Source: Microbacterium sp. Au-Mic1
GTDB lineage: Bacteria; Actinomycetota; Actinomycetes; Actinomycetales; Microbacteriaceae
DNA length: 64,000 bases
Assembly (NCBI RefSeq): GCF_021341785.1
Contig: NZ_JAJTTF010000012.1
Location: 62,001 to 126,000 of the forward strand
Direction of reading: 5' to 3'
Below are positions 48,968 to 58,112 of the stretch, in pieces. A model generated the notes under the pieces. It saw only the letters and a program-made list of their open reading frames with translations. It made no database searches and had not been told where the DNA came from. A program made the position numbers and the translations under genes. The number at the start of each line of letters is the position of its first letter. Within the stretch, counting starts at the first letter, position 1.

Positions 48968-50341
48968 TCACTCCCCGCGGGAGACGCGGACCATGTCCTC
49001 ACGCGGAACGAGCTTGACGCGGACGCGCTCCTCGGGGGCGCCGAGCGCGATCTCGTGCTCGTCGAGCCGGTGCCAGCCGTCGAGGTCGGTCCAGCGCACG
49101 CCGCGCTCGGCGAGCAGTGCGGGGATCGCCTCTTCGGACGGGTCCTCCGGCTGCCACCAGGAGCCCTGGTCGTTGATGACGTGACGGATCGTCTCCATCG
49201 CGTCGGACTTCGTGTGGCCGATGAGGCCCACGGGACCGCGCTTGATCCAGCCAGTGGCGTAGATGCCGGGCACGCGCTGGTTGGAGTCCTTCGCGAGCAC
49301 CTGGCCCTCGCGGTTCGGGATCACGCCGTGCTTCTTGTCGAAGGGCACGCCGTCCAGCGGCGAGCCGAAGTAGCCGACGGCGCGGTACAGGGCCTGGATC
49401 GGCACCTCGCGCATCTCTCCCGTGCCGACGGCGCCGCCGGTGCCGTCCGGCTTGGTGCGCTCGTAGACCAGCGCAGAGACGCGACCGTTCTCGTCGACCC
49501 GGACCTCGACGGGGCGCGCCCAGAAGTGCAGGTGCAGACGACGCGACGCGGATCCGCCGGCGTTGTTCACCGAGTCCCGCTTGCGCCAGGACTGCAGCAC
49601 CCGGTCGATGACCATGACCTGCTTGTTGCTGGCGATCGCGTCGCGGGAGGCGTCGTCGTAGTCGAAGTCCTCGTCGTAGACGACCATGTCGACATCGCGC
49701 AGCTCGCCGAGCTCGCGCAGCTCCAGCGGTGTGAACTTCACCTGCGCGGGCCCGCGGCGGCCGAACACGTGCACGTCGGTGACGGCGCTGGCCTTCATGC
49801 CTTCGTAGACGTTGGCGGGCACCTCGGTGACGAGCAGGTCCTCGGCGTGCTTGGCGAGCATGCGCGACACATCGAGGGCCACATTGCCGTTGCCGATCAC
49901 CGCGACGGACGCGGCGTCCAGCGGCCACTCGCGCGGCACGTCGGGGTGCCCATCGAACCAGCTCACGTAGTCGGCGGCGCCGTAGGATCCGACCGCGTCG
50001 ATCCCCGGGATGTCCATGCCGGTGTCGCGCCGCGCGCCGGTCGCGAAGATCACCGCGTTGTAGTGCCGCTTCAGGTCCTCGAGCGTGATGTCGGTGCCGA
50101 AGTTCACGTTGCCGAACAGGCGGATGTCGCCACGGTCCAGCACGTCGCGCAGGGCCGTGATGATGCCCTTGATGCGCGGGTGATCGGGCGCGACGCCATA
50201 GCGCACCAGGCCGTACGGCGCCGGGAGCTGCTCGAACAGGTCGATCGAGACGTCGAAGCGCCGTTCGGCCTTCAGCAGGAGGTCGGCGGCGTAGATTCCG
50301 GCGGGGCCGGCTCCGACGATGGCAAGCCTGAGCTTGGTCAT
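48968..50341 (-). CDS. fprA: Ferredoxin/flavodoxin NADP+ reductase (FprA/adrenodoxin reductase-type)
   Basis: A 457-residue flavoprotein that moves electrons between NADPH and ferredoxin. FAD-binding VGAGPAGIYAADLLLKAE is at the N-terminus, followed by APYGLVRYGVAPDHPRIKG and the NADP motif VIGNGNVALDVSRMLAKHA, as in mycobacterial FprA. The AGGAA-preceded ATG at 50341 is supported. It lies 25 bases after the polyprenyl synthase gene, so it may share the transcript. Confidence 0.92.
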   Translation of the reverse strand: MTKLRLAIVGAGPAGIYAADLLLKAERRFDVSIDLFEQLPAPYGLVRYGVAPDHPRIKGIITALRDVLDRGDIRLFGNVNFGTDITLEDLKRHYNAVIFATGARRDTGMDIPGIDAVGSYGAADYVSWFDGHPDVPREWPLDAASVAVIGNGNVALDVSRMLAKHAEDLLVTEVPANVYEGMKASAVTDVHVFGRRGPAQVKFTPLELRELGELRDVDMVVYDEDFDYDDASRDAIASNKQVMVIDRVLQSWRKRDSVNNAGGSASRRLHLHFWARPVEVRVDENGRVSALVYERTKPDGTGGAVGTGEMREVPIQALYRAVGYFGSPLDGVPFDKKHGVIPNREGQVLAKDSNQRVPGIYATGWIKRGPVGLIGHTKSDAMETIRHVINDQGSWWQPEDPSEEAIPALLAERGVRWTDLDGWHRLDEHEIALGAPEERVRVKLVPREDMVRVSRGE

Positions 50342-50366
50342 GGTGGTTCCTTTCGGCAGCAGGACG

Positions 50367-51428
50367 TCAGCTGCTGCGGTCCGCGAGCGACTCCGCGAAC
50401 CGGGTCAGCGCCTCGCGCACGGGCCCCTTGGGCAGCACGGCGAGCTCGTCGATCGCGCCCTGGGTCCAGCTGCGGGCGAGATCGAGGGTCTTCTGGGTGA
50501 CGGCGTGGTCGCGCAGGCGCGCGAGGGCGTCGTCGAGGATCGCGGGATCCTCGCCTGCGGCGATCCGCTGCACGCCGGCCTCGATCTCCGCGGCGAGCGC
50601 GGTGGATGCCGCATCCGTCTCGACGCTGAGCAGCAGCGAGGGCATGGTCGGCACGCCCGCACGCAGATCCGTGCCGGGCACCTTTCCGGTGTCCTCCGGC
50701 TTCGCGGAGAGGTCGATCACGTCGTCGAGCAGCTGGAACGCCACGCCGACCTTCTCGCCGTAGCTGCGCAGCGGCTCCTCGTACTCGGCGGGGGCGCCGG
50801 AGAAGATCGCCCCGGCCTGCGTGGCCGCCGCGATGAGGGAGCCGGTCTTGTCGGCGAGCACCTGGATGTAGAACTCGACCGGGTCGTCGCCGTCCTGCGG
50901 GCCGACGGTCTCGTGCATCTGTCCGAGCACGAGCCGCTCGAACGTGTCGGCCTGCAGACGGATCGCGCGGTCGCCGTGCCGGGACATGAGCTGGCTCGCC
51001 CGGGAGAACAGGATGTCGCCGGTGAGGATCGCGATGTTGTTGCCCCACACGGTCTGCGCGGCCGGCACGCCGCGGCGGCGGTCCGCGCCGTCCATGACGT
51101 CGTCGTGGTACAGCGAGCCGAGGTGCGTCATCTCCAGCGCCTTCGCGATGTCGATCACGGCGGGCACGTTTCCGGCTCCGAGCTGCGCGGTGAGCAGGGA
51201 CAGCACCGGCCTCACGCGCTTGCCGCCCGCCTCGTAGAGGTAGCGGCTCGGGGCGTCGGCGATCGAGTCGGCGACGCGCAGGTCGACGGCGAGGCCCTCT
51301 TCGACCAGGTCGAGACCCGCCTCGACCTCGCGGGCGAGCTTGCGCGCGGCGGGGCCGACGAACACGCGGTCGCTGAAACCGAGACGGCTCGCGAGGCGCG
51401 AACCCGTGGCGGCGGGGCTCGAAGTCAC
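50367..51428 (-). CDS. Polyprenyl diphosphate synthase (menaquinone side chain)
   Basis: A 353-residue trans-prenyltransferase. The two Asp-rich motifs are DDVMD (109-113) and DDVID (235-239); GGKRVRP (68-74) is the IPP site. By context it most likely makes the isoprenoid tail for menaquinone, since menG, menF and menD lie nearby. GTG at 51428 comes seven bases after TAGGCT. Chain length is not predictable here. Confidence 0.88.
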   Translation of the reverse strand: MTSSPAATGSRLASRLGFSDRVFVGPAARKLAREVEAGLDLVEEGLAVDLRVADSIADAPSRYLYEAGGKRVRPVLSLLTAQLGAGNVPAVIDIAKALEMTHLGSLYHDDVMDGADRRRGVPAAQTVWGNNIAILTGDILFSRASQLMSRHGDRAIRLQADTFERLVLGQMHETVGPQDGDDPVEFYIQVLADKTGSLIAAATQAGAIFSGAPAEYEEPLRSYGEKVGVAFQLLDDVIDLSAKPEDTGKVPGTDLRAGVPTMPSLLLSVETDAASTALAAEIEAGVQRIAAGEDPAILDDALARLRDHAVTQKTLDLARSWTQGAIDELAVLPKGPVREALTRFAESLADRSS

Positions 51429-51435
51429 GTCGTCC

Positions 51436-51441
51436 AGCCTA
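51436..51441 (-). promoter_or_regulatory. Leaderless -10 box (TAGGCT) of the polyprenyl synthase gene
   Basis: TAGGCT is seven bases before the GTG at 51428. Confidence 0.55.
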
Positions 51442-51543
51442 CCTGGGCGCGAACCGTGCCCGGTTCCCTGTGCCGCAACGGCGTCGGGATTCCAAGGCCG
51501 GCATCGAGCGGTCCCGCCCCTGCCGCACGGCGCACCGCGGTCC

Positions 51544-51549
51544 TATGCT
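51544..51549 (+). promoter_or_regulatory. Leaderless -10 box (TATGCT) of the SnoaL-like gene
   Basis: TATGCT is seven bases before the ATG at 51557. The spacer is GAGGGCC. Confidence 0.5.
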
Positions 51550-51556
51550 GAGGGCC

Positions 51557-51967
51557 ATGATCTCCGGATCCTCCGTGACGGCGCGCTGGCTCGCCGCCGG
51601 CGACAGCGGAAACGTCGACGAGTTCGACCGGCTCATGCACGCCGACGTCGTCGTCCATGCCCCGGCAGGGCTGTCGACCACCAGCCGGGACGAGGAGAAG
51701 CAGGTCTGGCGCGACGCCCTGGCCTCGCTGCAGGGGCTGCGGCACGAGATCCAGGAGATCCTCACCGACGGCGACACCGAGATGGCCCGGGTCATCGTGA
51801 CCGGGACGATCGTGGGCGACCTCGGCAGCGTCACCACGGAGGCCACCGGCGCCGATCGCGTCTTCACGCTCGATCAGGCGATCGTCTGCCACCTGCGGGA
51901 CGGACTCATCGCCGAGGCGTGGGAGATCGCGGACATCGCGGCTCTGCTGACGCCCCCGCGCGGCTGA
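51557..51967 (+). CDS. SnoaL-like (NTF2 fold) protein
   Basis: A 136-residue protein with a cone-shaped NTF2-like fold: VTARWLAAGDSGNVDEFDRL, DADVVVHAP-type region (MHADVVVHAPAG) and FTLDQAIVCHLRDGLIAEAW. This family includes isomerases, hydrolases and binding proteins. No specific role can be assigned. It is convergent with menG. Confidence 0.75.
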   Translation: MISGSSVTARWLAAGDSGNVDEFDRLMHADVVVHAPAGLSTTSRDEEKQVWRDALASLQGLRHEIQEILTDGDTEMARVIVTGTIVGDLGSVTTEATGADRVFTLDQAIVCHLRDGLIAEAWEIADIAALLTPPRG

Positions 51968-51983
51968 TCGCGCCCCGGCGGCG

Positions 51984-52709
51984 TCACGCCTTCGGCTTGC
52001 GGGCGCGGTGCAGCGCCACGATCCCGAAGGACAGGTTGCGCCAGGCCACGTCGACCCAGCCCGCTTCCCGCAGCCAGCTCGCGAGCGTGCGCTGGTCGGG
52101 CCAGGCGCTGATCGACTCGTTGAGGTAGTCGTAGGCCTCGCCGTTCGTGCCGGCCAGCCGGGCGACGCGCGGCAGCACCTGCGCGTTGTACAGCTTGTAG
52201 AAGCCGCGCAGGAGCTTGGCGGGCGGCGTGGAGAACTCGTTGATCACCACGCGGCCGCCGGGCTTGGTCACGCGGTACAGCTCGGCGATCGCCTTCTTCG
52301 GATCCTGGACGTTGCGCAGGCTGTAAGACATCGTGACCGCGTCGAAGGTGTCGTCGTCGAACGGGAGGTTCGTCGCGTCCGCCTCGACGAAGCTGAGGTT
52401 CGGCAGATGTCCATGACGGCGCTTGCCCTCCGCCAGCATCCCCGGCGAGAAGTCGGCTGCCACCACATCGGCGCCGCTGCCGGCGAGCGACGCCGAGGAG
52501 GACGCGGTGCCGGCGCCGAGGTCGAGGATCCGCTCGCCCTTCTTCGGTCCGACCGCGCGCGTCGTCGCCGCGCGCCAGAGGGCGTCGTTGCCGACGGTCA
52601 TGACCGTGTTGGTGCGGTCGTAGCCGGCCGCGACCTGATCGAACATGCCGCTGACGCGGGACGGATCCTTGCCGAGGTCTGCGCGGTTCGGCTGCTCGTT
52701 CGCACTCAC
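51984..52709 (-). CDS. menG: Demethylmenaquinone methyltransferase
   Basis: A 241-residue UbiE/MenG SAM-dependent methyltransferase for the last step of menaquinone synthesis. Motifs: DRTNTVMTVGNDALWR, LDLGAGTASSSASLAGSGAD, YSLRNVQDPKKAIAELYRVT and the C-terminal YLNESISAWPDQRTLASWL. GTG at 52709 lies six bases after TAGGCT. It is next to the polyprenyl synthase and near menF and menD. Confidence 0.95.
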   Translation of the reverse strand: MSANEQPNRADLGKDPSRVSGMFDQVAAGYDRTNTVMTVGNDALWRAATTRAVGPKKGERILDLGAGTASSSASLAGSGADVVAADFSPGMLAEGKRRHGHLPNLSFVEADATNLPFDDDTFDAVTMSYSLRNVQDPKKAIAELYRVTKPGGRVVINEFSTPPAKLLRGFYKLYNAQVLPRVARLAGTNGEAYDYLNESISAWPDQRTLASWLREAGWVDVAWRNLSFGIVALHRARKPKA

Positions 52710-52715
52710 CCGCCC

Positions 52716-52721
52716 AGCCTA
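52716..52721 (-). promoter_or_regulatory. Leaderless -10 box (TAGGCT) of menG
   Basis: TAGGCT is exactly six bases before the GTG at 52709. Confidence 0.6.
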
Positions 52722-52765
52722 CGCGGGCGGAGCCGTGCGCATGCCGGGCGCCCCTTCTCGTCGCG

Positions 52766-53347
52766 CTACGGGTGCGGCGGCAGGGCGAGCGATTCGAGCC
52801 GGTCCAGCCACACGTCGGCGGTGACGTCGTCGAAGGGCGGCAGCTGCGCGCGGACGCGCCGCTCGAGGTCGGCGGCGAGCGCCTCCAGGTGCTGCTGCAC
52901 CTCGACGGGGTAGCCGTAGTGCACGCGGTGCTCGTCCCACTCGTCCTGGTCGTCGATCCAGGTGCCGCGCTCCCCCTCGACGCGCACGACATCGAGATCC
53001 ATGTCGATGCCCGTGAAGAGCACCGGGGTCTCGCCCGCCCGGGGTGCGGCGGGCTCCACGGCGCGCACGTCCCACGCGAGATCGATGTAGATGCGCATGC
53101 CCTTGGGGTGTTCGCGGTTCACGGTCAGCGCGTAGTCACCGCTCGGCGGCACGAGCGTGACGTTGGGCGCCGCCGCCGTGAAGGTGCGACCGGGGCGTTC
53201 GCTCCCCCATCCCACGGGCTGCCCCACCCAGTCGCCCCACTCGTCCGCGCCGAGGTAGACGCACTCGTGACGCCAGTGCGGAGAGCCATCCCACTTGCGC
53301 CACTGAAAGGTGATCTCGGTTCCGGGTGCAGGTCGTTCGGCGGTCAC
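52766..53347 (-). CDS. DUF402-domain protein
   Basis: A 193-residue protein with the DUF402 fold typical of Actinobacteria: HRECVYLGADEWGDW-like region (HECVYLGADEWGDW), YIDLAWDVRA, FTGIDMDLDVVRV and DQDEWDEHRVHYGYP, where Asp/Glu-rich segments bind metal in related nucleoside-phosphate phosphatases. GTG at 53347 lies six bases after TAGAGT. Substrate not known. Confidence 0.85.
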   Translation of the reverse strand: MTAERPAPGTEITFQWRKWDGSPHWRHECVYLGADEWGDWVGQPVGWGSERPGRTFTAAAPNVTLVPPSGDYALTVNREHPKGMRIYIDLAWDVRAVEPAAPRAGETPVLFTGIDMDLDVVRVEGERGTWIDDQDEWDEHRVHYGYPVEVQQHLEALAADLERRVRAQLPPFDDVTADVWLDRLESLALPPHP

Positions 53348-53353
53348 GGTGCC

Positions 53354-53359
53354 ACTCTA
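53354..53359 (-). promoter_or_regulatory. Leaderless -10 box (TAGAGT) of the DUF402 gene
   Basis: TAGAGT, six bases, then GTG at 53347. Confidence 0.6.
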
Positions 53360-53488
53360 TGTCGCGCCTCGGACGGACCCACCCGTCGCCGTGCGGGAGG
53401 AGAACACGGTCTCGGGAGGAGGATCCCCCCGGCACCGTCCTCCCCAAGGCGGGTCATCCTCCCGAACGGCGACCGGTCCGGCACGCAA

Positions 53489-53494
53489 TAGGCT
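53489..53494 (+). promoter_or_regulatory. Leaderless -10 box (TAGGCT) of menF
   Basis: TAGGCT, then GGATCC as the six-base spacer, then the GTG at 53501. Confidence 0.6.
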
Positions 53495-53500
53495 GGATCC

Positions 53501-54799
53501 GTGAGTGCCGGCCTGGTCGTTCAGACGCGAGAGTTCGACCTCGCTGATGACCTGCTCGCCTATGCCGATCCGGCGGATCCGCGCGCGTGGCTGCGCCGAG
53601 GGGACGGGATCGTCGCCGTCGGATCCGACACCGCGCACGTCGTGCGCGTCGCCGCCGCATCCGAGCCGCGCACCGCCGCTCTCACCCGCGCCTGGGACGA
53701 CATCCGGTCCTCGGCCCGCATCGACGACGCCGTGCGGCTGCCCGGCACCGGCCTCGTCGCGTTCGCCGCCCTGGTGTTCGACGAGGCCTCCGCCGCTGAC
53801 AGCGTGCTCATCGTGCCCCGCACCGTGATCGGCCGGCACGGCGGGCGCACCTGGATCACGCGCATCCTCGACGCCGGCGATGCGGACGGCGACGTGCACG
53901 AGGCCGCGGCCTCTGCGGCCGGACCTGCAGCCGACGCGGTTCCGGCGCCCACCGCCCTCGGCCCGCATTGGGCGGGCACGCTCGGCCCCGGTGCGCAGTC
54001 GGCGCAGGGCTACCAGGCCTCGGTGCGCCGGGCGCTGGCGGCGATCGCCGACGCCCGCTACGGCAAGGTCGTGCTCGCGCGCGACCTCGTCGGCACGGTT
54101 CCGGCCGGATCCGACCTGCGCCGGCTGGTGCGCGCCCTCAGCACCGAATACCCCGACACGTGGGCGTTCGCCGTGGACGGCCTCATCGGCGCGAGCCCGG
54201 AGACGCTCGTCACGGCGCAGGACGGCGTGGTGACGGCCCGCGTGCTGGCGGGCACGACCGCGCGCGGCGCCGACGCGGTGACCGACGCCCGTGCCGCCGC
54301 GTCGCTGGCCGACAGCCCGAAGGACAACGACGAGCACGCGTTCGCGGTGCGCAGCGTGGTGGCCTCGCTCGCGCCGCACACCGCCGCGCTCGACGCAGAG
54401 GGCGGCCCGTTCATCCTGGAGCTGCCGAACCTGTTCCATCTCGCGACCGACGTGCGCGCGCGGCTCAGCGACGGTGCATCCGCGCTGGATCTCGCGGCCG
54501 CCCTGCACCCGACGGCCGCCGTCGCCGGCACCCCGACCGATGCCGCGATCGCAGCGATCCGCGAGCTCGAGCCCTTCGACCGGGGTCGCTACGCCGGGCC
54601 GGTGGGATGGATCGACGCGCACGGCAACGGCGAGTGGGCGATCGCGCTGCGGTGCGCCCAGTTCGACGTGAGCGGGTCCGGATCCCCGATCCCGCTCACC
54701 GCCTATGCCGGAGCGGGGATCGTGGCCGGCAGCGACCCCGAGGCGGAGCTGCTGGAGACGCGGGTGAAGTTCCGCCCGATCGTCGACGCCCTGGCCTGA
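53501..54799 (+). CDS. menF: Isochorismate synthase
   Basis: A 432-residue chorismate-utilising enzyme that makes isochorismate for menaquinone. Family signs are YGKVVLARDLVGTV, GLIGASPETLVTAQDG, ELPNLFHLATDVRARL, LHPTAAVAGTPTDAAIA, PFDRGRYAGPVGWIDA and a closing AYAGAGIVAGSDPEAELLET. GTG at 53501 is the start at the leaderless promoter. The Ala-rich first 150 residues diverge as usual. Salicylate synthesis is an alternative use, but menD and menG nearby support menaquinone. Confidence 0.93.
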   Translation: MSAGLVVQTREFDLADDLLAYADPADPRAWLRRGDGIVAVGSDTAHVVRVAAASEPRTAALTRAWDDIRSSARIDDAVRLPGTGLVAFAALVFDEASAADSVLIVPRTVIGRHGGRTWITRILDAGDADGDVHEAAASAAGPAADAVPAPTALGPHWAGTLGPGAQSAQGYQASVRRALAAIADARYGKVVLARDLVGTVPAGSDLRRLVRALSTEYPDTWAFAVDGLIGASPETLVTAQDGVVTARVLAGTTARGADAVTDARAAASLADSPKDNDEHAFAVRSVVASLAPHTAALDAEGGPFILELPNLFHLATDVRARLSDGASALDLAAALHPTAAVAGTPTDAAIAAIRELEPFDRGRYAGPVGWIDAHGNGEWAIALRCAQFDVSGSGSPIPLTAYAGAGIVAGSDPEAELLETRVKFRPIVDALA

Positions 54800-54872
54800 C
54801 CCGGACCCCTCTTCGACAGCGCGCGGATCGCGGTGTCCGGCTGCTGGCGCTCCATCCTCGTTCTGGGGCGTA

Positions 54873-54930
54873 TTCCGTCGTTTCGGGGCGCATCAGCCCC
54901 GAGAACCACGTCGAAACGCGCCCCGAAACG
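54873..54930. repeat. Long inverted repeat between menF and ppk2
   Basis: CGTTTCGGGGCGC near 54879 pairs with GCGCCCCGAAACG near 54925, around a 30-base centre that itself carries GCCCCGAG. It sits between convergent genes and probably serves as a two-way terminator, or is another dispersed palindrome. A nearby CTGGGGCG echoes it. Confidence 0.45.
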
Positions 54931-55003
54931 GCAGACCACGCCCCGAACGGACCCGACCAGCGCCGAACCCCAGCTGCGGGTGGCCCTGGCCTCCCGAATT
55001 AAC

Positions 55004-55861
55004 TCAGCTCGCGGCGAGGCGCTTCATCTCGGCCTTGACGTCGTAGTCGGCGACAGGCCACTGCGGGTCGATGTCCTCGAGTGCGGCGAGCAGCAGCTCC
55101 TGCACCGCGAGCCGCGCGTACCACTTGCGGTTCGCCGGGATCACGTACCAGGGTGCGACGTCGGTCGAGGTGCGCTCGAAGACGGTGTCGTAGGCGGCCA
55201 TGTAGTCGTCCCAGAGCAGGCGCTCGTCGGTGTCGCCCGGGTTGAACTTCCAGTGCTTCTCGGGGCGCTCGAGCCGCTCCATGAGGCGCTGCTTCTGCTC
55301 ATCGCGGGAGATGTGCAGCATGACCTTGATGATGCGCGTCCCGGAGTCCGCCACGCGCTTCTCGAAGTCGACGATCGCCCGGTACCGGCGCTCGATCTCC
55401 TCCGCCGGCGCGAGGGAACGCACCCGGCCGATCAGGACGTCCTCGTAGTGTGAACGGTCGAAGACGCCGATCTTGCCCTCGGCCGGCAGGCGCTTCTCGA
55501 CGCGCCAGAGGAAGTCGTGCTGCAGCTCCTCGGCGGTCGGCGCCTTGAAGGCGGCCAGCTCGACGCCCTGCGGATCCACACCGCCGACGACGTGCCGCAC
55601 GATGCCGCCCTTGCCCGCCGAGTCCATCGCCTGCAGCACGAGCAGCACACTCGCCTGCGCCTCGCCCACCGCAGAGCGCGCGAACAGCCGCTCCTGCAGA
55701 TCGCCGAGCGCGGCGAGCCCGCTGGTCAGCGACTCGGCTCCGTCCGTCTTCCGCCCCCGATAGCCGGGCGTGGATTCGGGATCGACTCCGGCGAGGCCTG
55801 CGGACGTGACACGGAGGACATCGGCGGCCGGGGCGGTCCATCCGGCGGAGTGCTGGCTCAT
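55004..55861 (-). CDS. ppk2: Polyphosphate kinase 2 family protein
   Basis: A 285-residue PPK2, which transfers phosphate between polyphosphate and nucleotides. The P-loop is MDSAGKGG, the lid/Walker B region is GVFDRSHYEDVLIGRVRSL and the C-terminal signature NPGDTDERLLWDDYMAAYD. The start MSQHSAGWTAPAADVLRV is the ATG at 55861, six codons inside a longer open frame, with CATCAT six bases before it. It lies between menF and menD but is not part of menaquinone synthesis. Confidence 0.92.
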   Translation of the reverse strand: MSQHSAGWTAPAADVLRVTSAGLAGVDPESTPGYRGRKTDGAESLTSGLAALGDLQERLFARSAVGEAQASVLLVLQAMDSAGKGGIVRHVVGGVDPQGVELAAFKAPTAEELQHDFLWRVEKRLPAEGKIGVFDRSHYEDVLIGRVRSLAPAEEIERRYRAIVDFEKRVADSGTRIIKVMLHISRDEQKQRLMERLERPEKHWKFNPGDTDERLLWDDYMAAYDTVFERTSTDVAPWYVIPANRKWYARLAVQELLLAALEDIDPQWPVADYDVKAEMKRLAAS

Positions 55862-55927
55862 GCCCCCATGATGCCGCATCCGACCTGCGCCATCCGGGGC
55901 ACGGCCCGCGTCGGCGCGCCGGGCGCA

Positions 55928-57607
55928 TCAGCGCGCGAGCGGCACCTCGATCAGGTGCGGTCCGGCGGCCGACGCGGCGAGCGCCCGCTCCAGCCCGGCG
56001 GGGGTGTCGGCGCGGACGAAGGTCCAGCCGTACGCCGCGGCGAGCGGCCCCAGCGCGACGGACTGCGGGGTGTAGAAGGCACGGTCGAGGTCTCCTGCCG
56101 CGGCGGTGCCGGCGACCTCGAGCCCGTCGAAGATCGTCCCCCCGCCGTCGTTGCCGACCACGACCTGGATCCGCGGGGACGGTTCGTCAGCGGGGAGCAG
56201 GAACGATCCGACATCGTGCAGGAGGGACAGGTCGCCGAGCAGGACGCGAGCGACGCCGACGCCCGCACCCTCGGGAACGCCGTCGGCCGTCTCGCCGCCC
56301 GCTCGTGCGGCGAGCGCGATGCCGATGCCCGTCGCGATCGTGCCGTCGATGCCGGCGAGTCCGCGGTTGGCGTGCACGCGCACGTCCTTGCCGGCGAGCA
56401 CCTGGTCCGCCACGCGCACGATCCGCGAGGAGCCGAACAGCAGGCGGTCGTCGGATCCGGTCGCGGCCCACACCGCCCGCACGAGCGCGGCGCGATCCAG
56501 CGCCCCGTCGGGATCGACGTCCGCATGCGGCGCCTCCGCCCGGGTCCACGCCGCCAGCCAGGCGGCCTCGTCGTCCGTACGGGCGGCCCGATCGGCCTCG
56601 ACCTCGATCACGCGCGCGTCGACCGCGGCCCCGGAGAGGTTCAGCCGCTCGCCGCCGCAGCGCACGGCGATGATCTCGATGTCGGTGCGGCGCAGCAGGG
56701 CGGCCACCTCGCGACTGAGCGTCGGGTGCCCGAAGACCATCACGCGCTCGATCCGGCCGGCGAGCGCCGGGTCGCGCAGCCGCTCGCGATATGCGGGAAC
56801 GACGTGATCGCCGAAGCGGGATCCGCTCACGATCTCCGCGACCAGCGGCCAGCCGCCGGTGCGGGCGATCCGCTCGGCGTCCGGGCCGGCGTCGGCCCCG
56901 GCGACGACGAGGGTGCGCGGGCCCCGGGCCACGGGCAGCGGCTCGGCGGAGGTCGGGCGCGGAACGGGTCCGGGGGCGGCGCGGAGCGGATCCGGCAACC
57001 GGCCGGACAGCGGCTCACGCGCCGGGAGGTTCAGGTGCACCGGGCCGGCCACGCCGGCCAGCCCCTCCCCCGTGACGCCGACCGCGGCCGACACGGCCTC
57101 GGCGGCGAGGTCGGCGAACACGGCCGGATCCGTCCCGCCCGGCACGGGCGCGTCGACGCTCAGCCGCGCCCAGGGCCGGTACATCCCGGGCTGGATCGTG
57201 GCCTGGTTCGCCCCGACGCCGCGCAACTCGGGCGGCCGGTCCGCGGTGAGGAGGATCAGCGGCATTCCCGCGTGGAACGCCTCCATCGCCGCGGGCAGGT
57301 ATCCGGCCGCCGCGGTGCCCGAGGTGCAGACGACGACGGCGGGAGCACCCGACTCCCGGCCGATGCCGAGGGCGGTGAAGCCGGCGACGCGCTCGTCGAT
57401 CCGCACGTGCACGCGCACGGATCCGGAACGGGCGAGGGCGACGGCGGCGAGCGCGAGCGCCTGCGAGCGCGACCCCGGCGACAGCACGACGTCGCGGACG
57501 CCATGGGCGATGAGACCGGTCAGCAGGCGCACCGCGGCCTCGGTGGCGGGGGACGCCTCCGGCCCGGCCGGTGCGGCCGCGGGGCCCGCAGGGGGCAGGG
57601 CCGTCAC
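55928..57607 (-). CDS. menD: SEPHCHC synthase (2-oxoglutarate decarboxylase of menaquinone synthesis)
   Basis: A 559-residue thiamine-diphosphate enzyme that joins isochorismate and a 2-oxoglutarate-derived unit. LTGLIAHGVRDVVLSPGSRS at the N-terminus, RIDERVAGFTALGIGRESGA and ANRGLAGIDGTIATGIGIAL are the MenD signatures. GTG at 57607 overlaps the stop of the upstream PLDc_N gene (GTGA), so translation is coupled. An upstream open extension inside the neighbour is not homologous. Confidence 0.94.
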   Translation of the reverse strand: MTALPPAGPAAAPAGPEASPATEAAVRLLTGLIAHGVRDVVLSPGSRSQALALAAVALARSGSVRVHVRIDERVAGFTALGIGRESGAPAVVVCTSGTAAAGYLPAAMEAFHAGMPLILLTADRPPELRGVGANQATIQPGMYRPWARLSVDAPVPGGTDPAVFADLAAEAVSAAVGVTGEGLAGVAGPVHLNLPAREPLSGRLPDPLRAAPGPVPRPTSAEPLPVARGPRTLVVAGADAGPDAERIARTGGWPLVAEIVSGSRFGDHVVPAYRERLRDPALAGRIERVMVFGHPTLSREVAALLRRTDIEIIAVRCGGERLNLSGAAVDARVIEVEADRAARTDDEAAWLAAWTRAEAPHADVDPDGALDRAALVRAVWAATGSDDRLLFGSSRIVRVADQVLAGKDVRVHANRGLAGIDGTIATGIGIALAARAGGETADGVPEGAGVGVARVLLGDLSLLHDVGSFLLPADEPSPRIQVVVGNDGGGTIFDGLEVAGTAAAGDLDRAFYTPQSVALGPLAAAYGWTFVRADTPAGLERALAASAAGPHLIEVPLAR

Positions 57608-57951
57608 GAGCGAGGGCCGGGGGTGTCGGGGTCGCCGCGATCGTCGAGACGGGACAGCTCCTCCTGGAGTTCCCGGATCAGCCGCTCCTGCTCGGCGGGG
57701 CTGATCCGCGCGGCGGGGTCGACATCGTCGAGCGGCAGGTAGCGCTCCTGGTCCGCGGTGCGGCCGCGCCGGGTGCGCCCGATCGCGAACCACAGCAGGC
57801 CGCCGATCACGGGGAAGACGACCACGATCGCGATCCACACGCCCTTGGGCACGCCGCGGTGCCGGCTCGCCGGCTGCACGATGCAGTCGACGATGCTGTA
57901 CACCCAGAAGACCGCGGCCAGGAAGCCGCCGATCACGAGGAAACGTGCCAC
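57604..57951 (-). CDS. PLDc_N-type small membrane protein
   Basis: A 115-residue protein with two helices (MARFLVIGGFLAAVFWVYSI and PKGVWIAIVVVFPVIGGLLW), then WFAIGRTRRG, the signature of PLDc_N domain small proteins often next to menD. GTG at 57951 is six bases after TAGACT. Function unknown; stop overlaps menD. Confidence 0.85.
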   Translation of the reverse strand: MARFLVIGGFLAAVFWVYSIVDCIVQPASRHRGVPKGVWIAIVVVFPVIGGLLWFAIGRTRRGRTADQERYLPLDDVDPAARISPAEQERLIRELQEELSRLDDRGDPDTPGPRS

Positions 57952-57957
57952 GGTTCC

Positions 57958-57963
57958 AGTCTA
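57958..57963 (-). promoter_or_regulatory. Leaderless -10 box (TAGACT) of the PLDc_N-menD unit
   Basis: TAGACT, six bases, then GTG at 57951. Confidence 0.65.
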
Positions 57964-58100
57964 GGCGTGCGGGGAGATCCCGGATCCGGCACAGTCGGTC
58001 GCCGGAGGGACGCCGCCCTGCACGACGGCGTGCATCCCACGCACAACTGATCGAGGCGGACGACATACCGCCCTCACAGCGCATGCCGAACGCGTCCTCC

Positions 58101-58106
58101 TAGACT
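58101..58106 (+). promoter_or_regulatory. Leaderless -10 box (TAGACT) of the DUF4229 gene
   Basis: TAGACT, six bases, then GTG at 58113. Confidence 0.65.
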
Positions 58107-58112
58107 GGACCC

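Noticed and set aside
55928..58084. An extended MenD start.
   Set aside because: The added residues run through the PLDc_N gene out of frame; GTG at 57607 matches family length.
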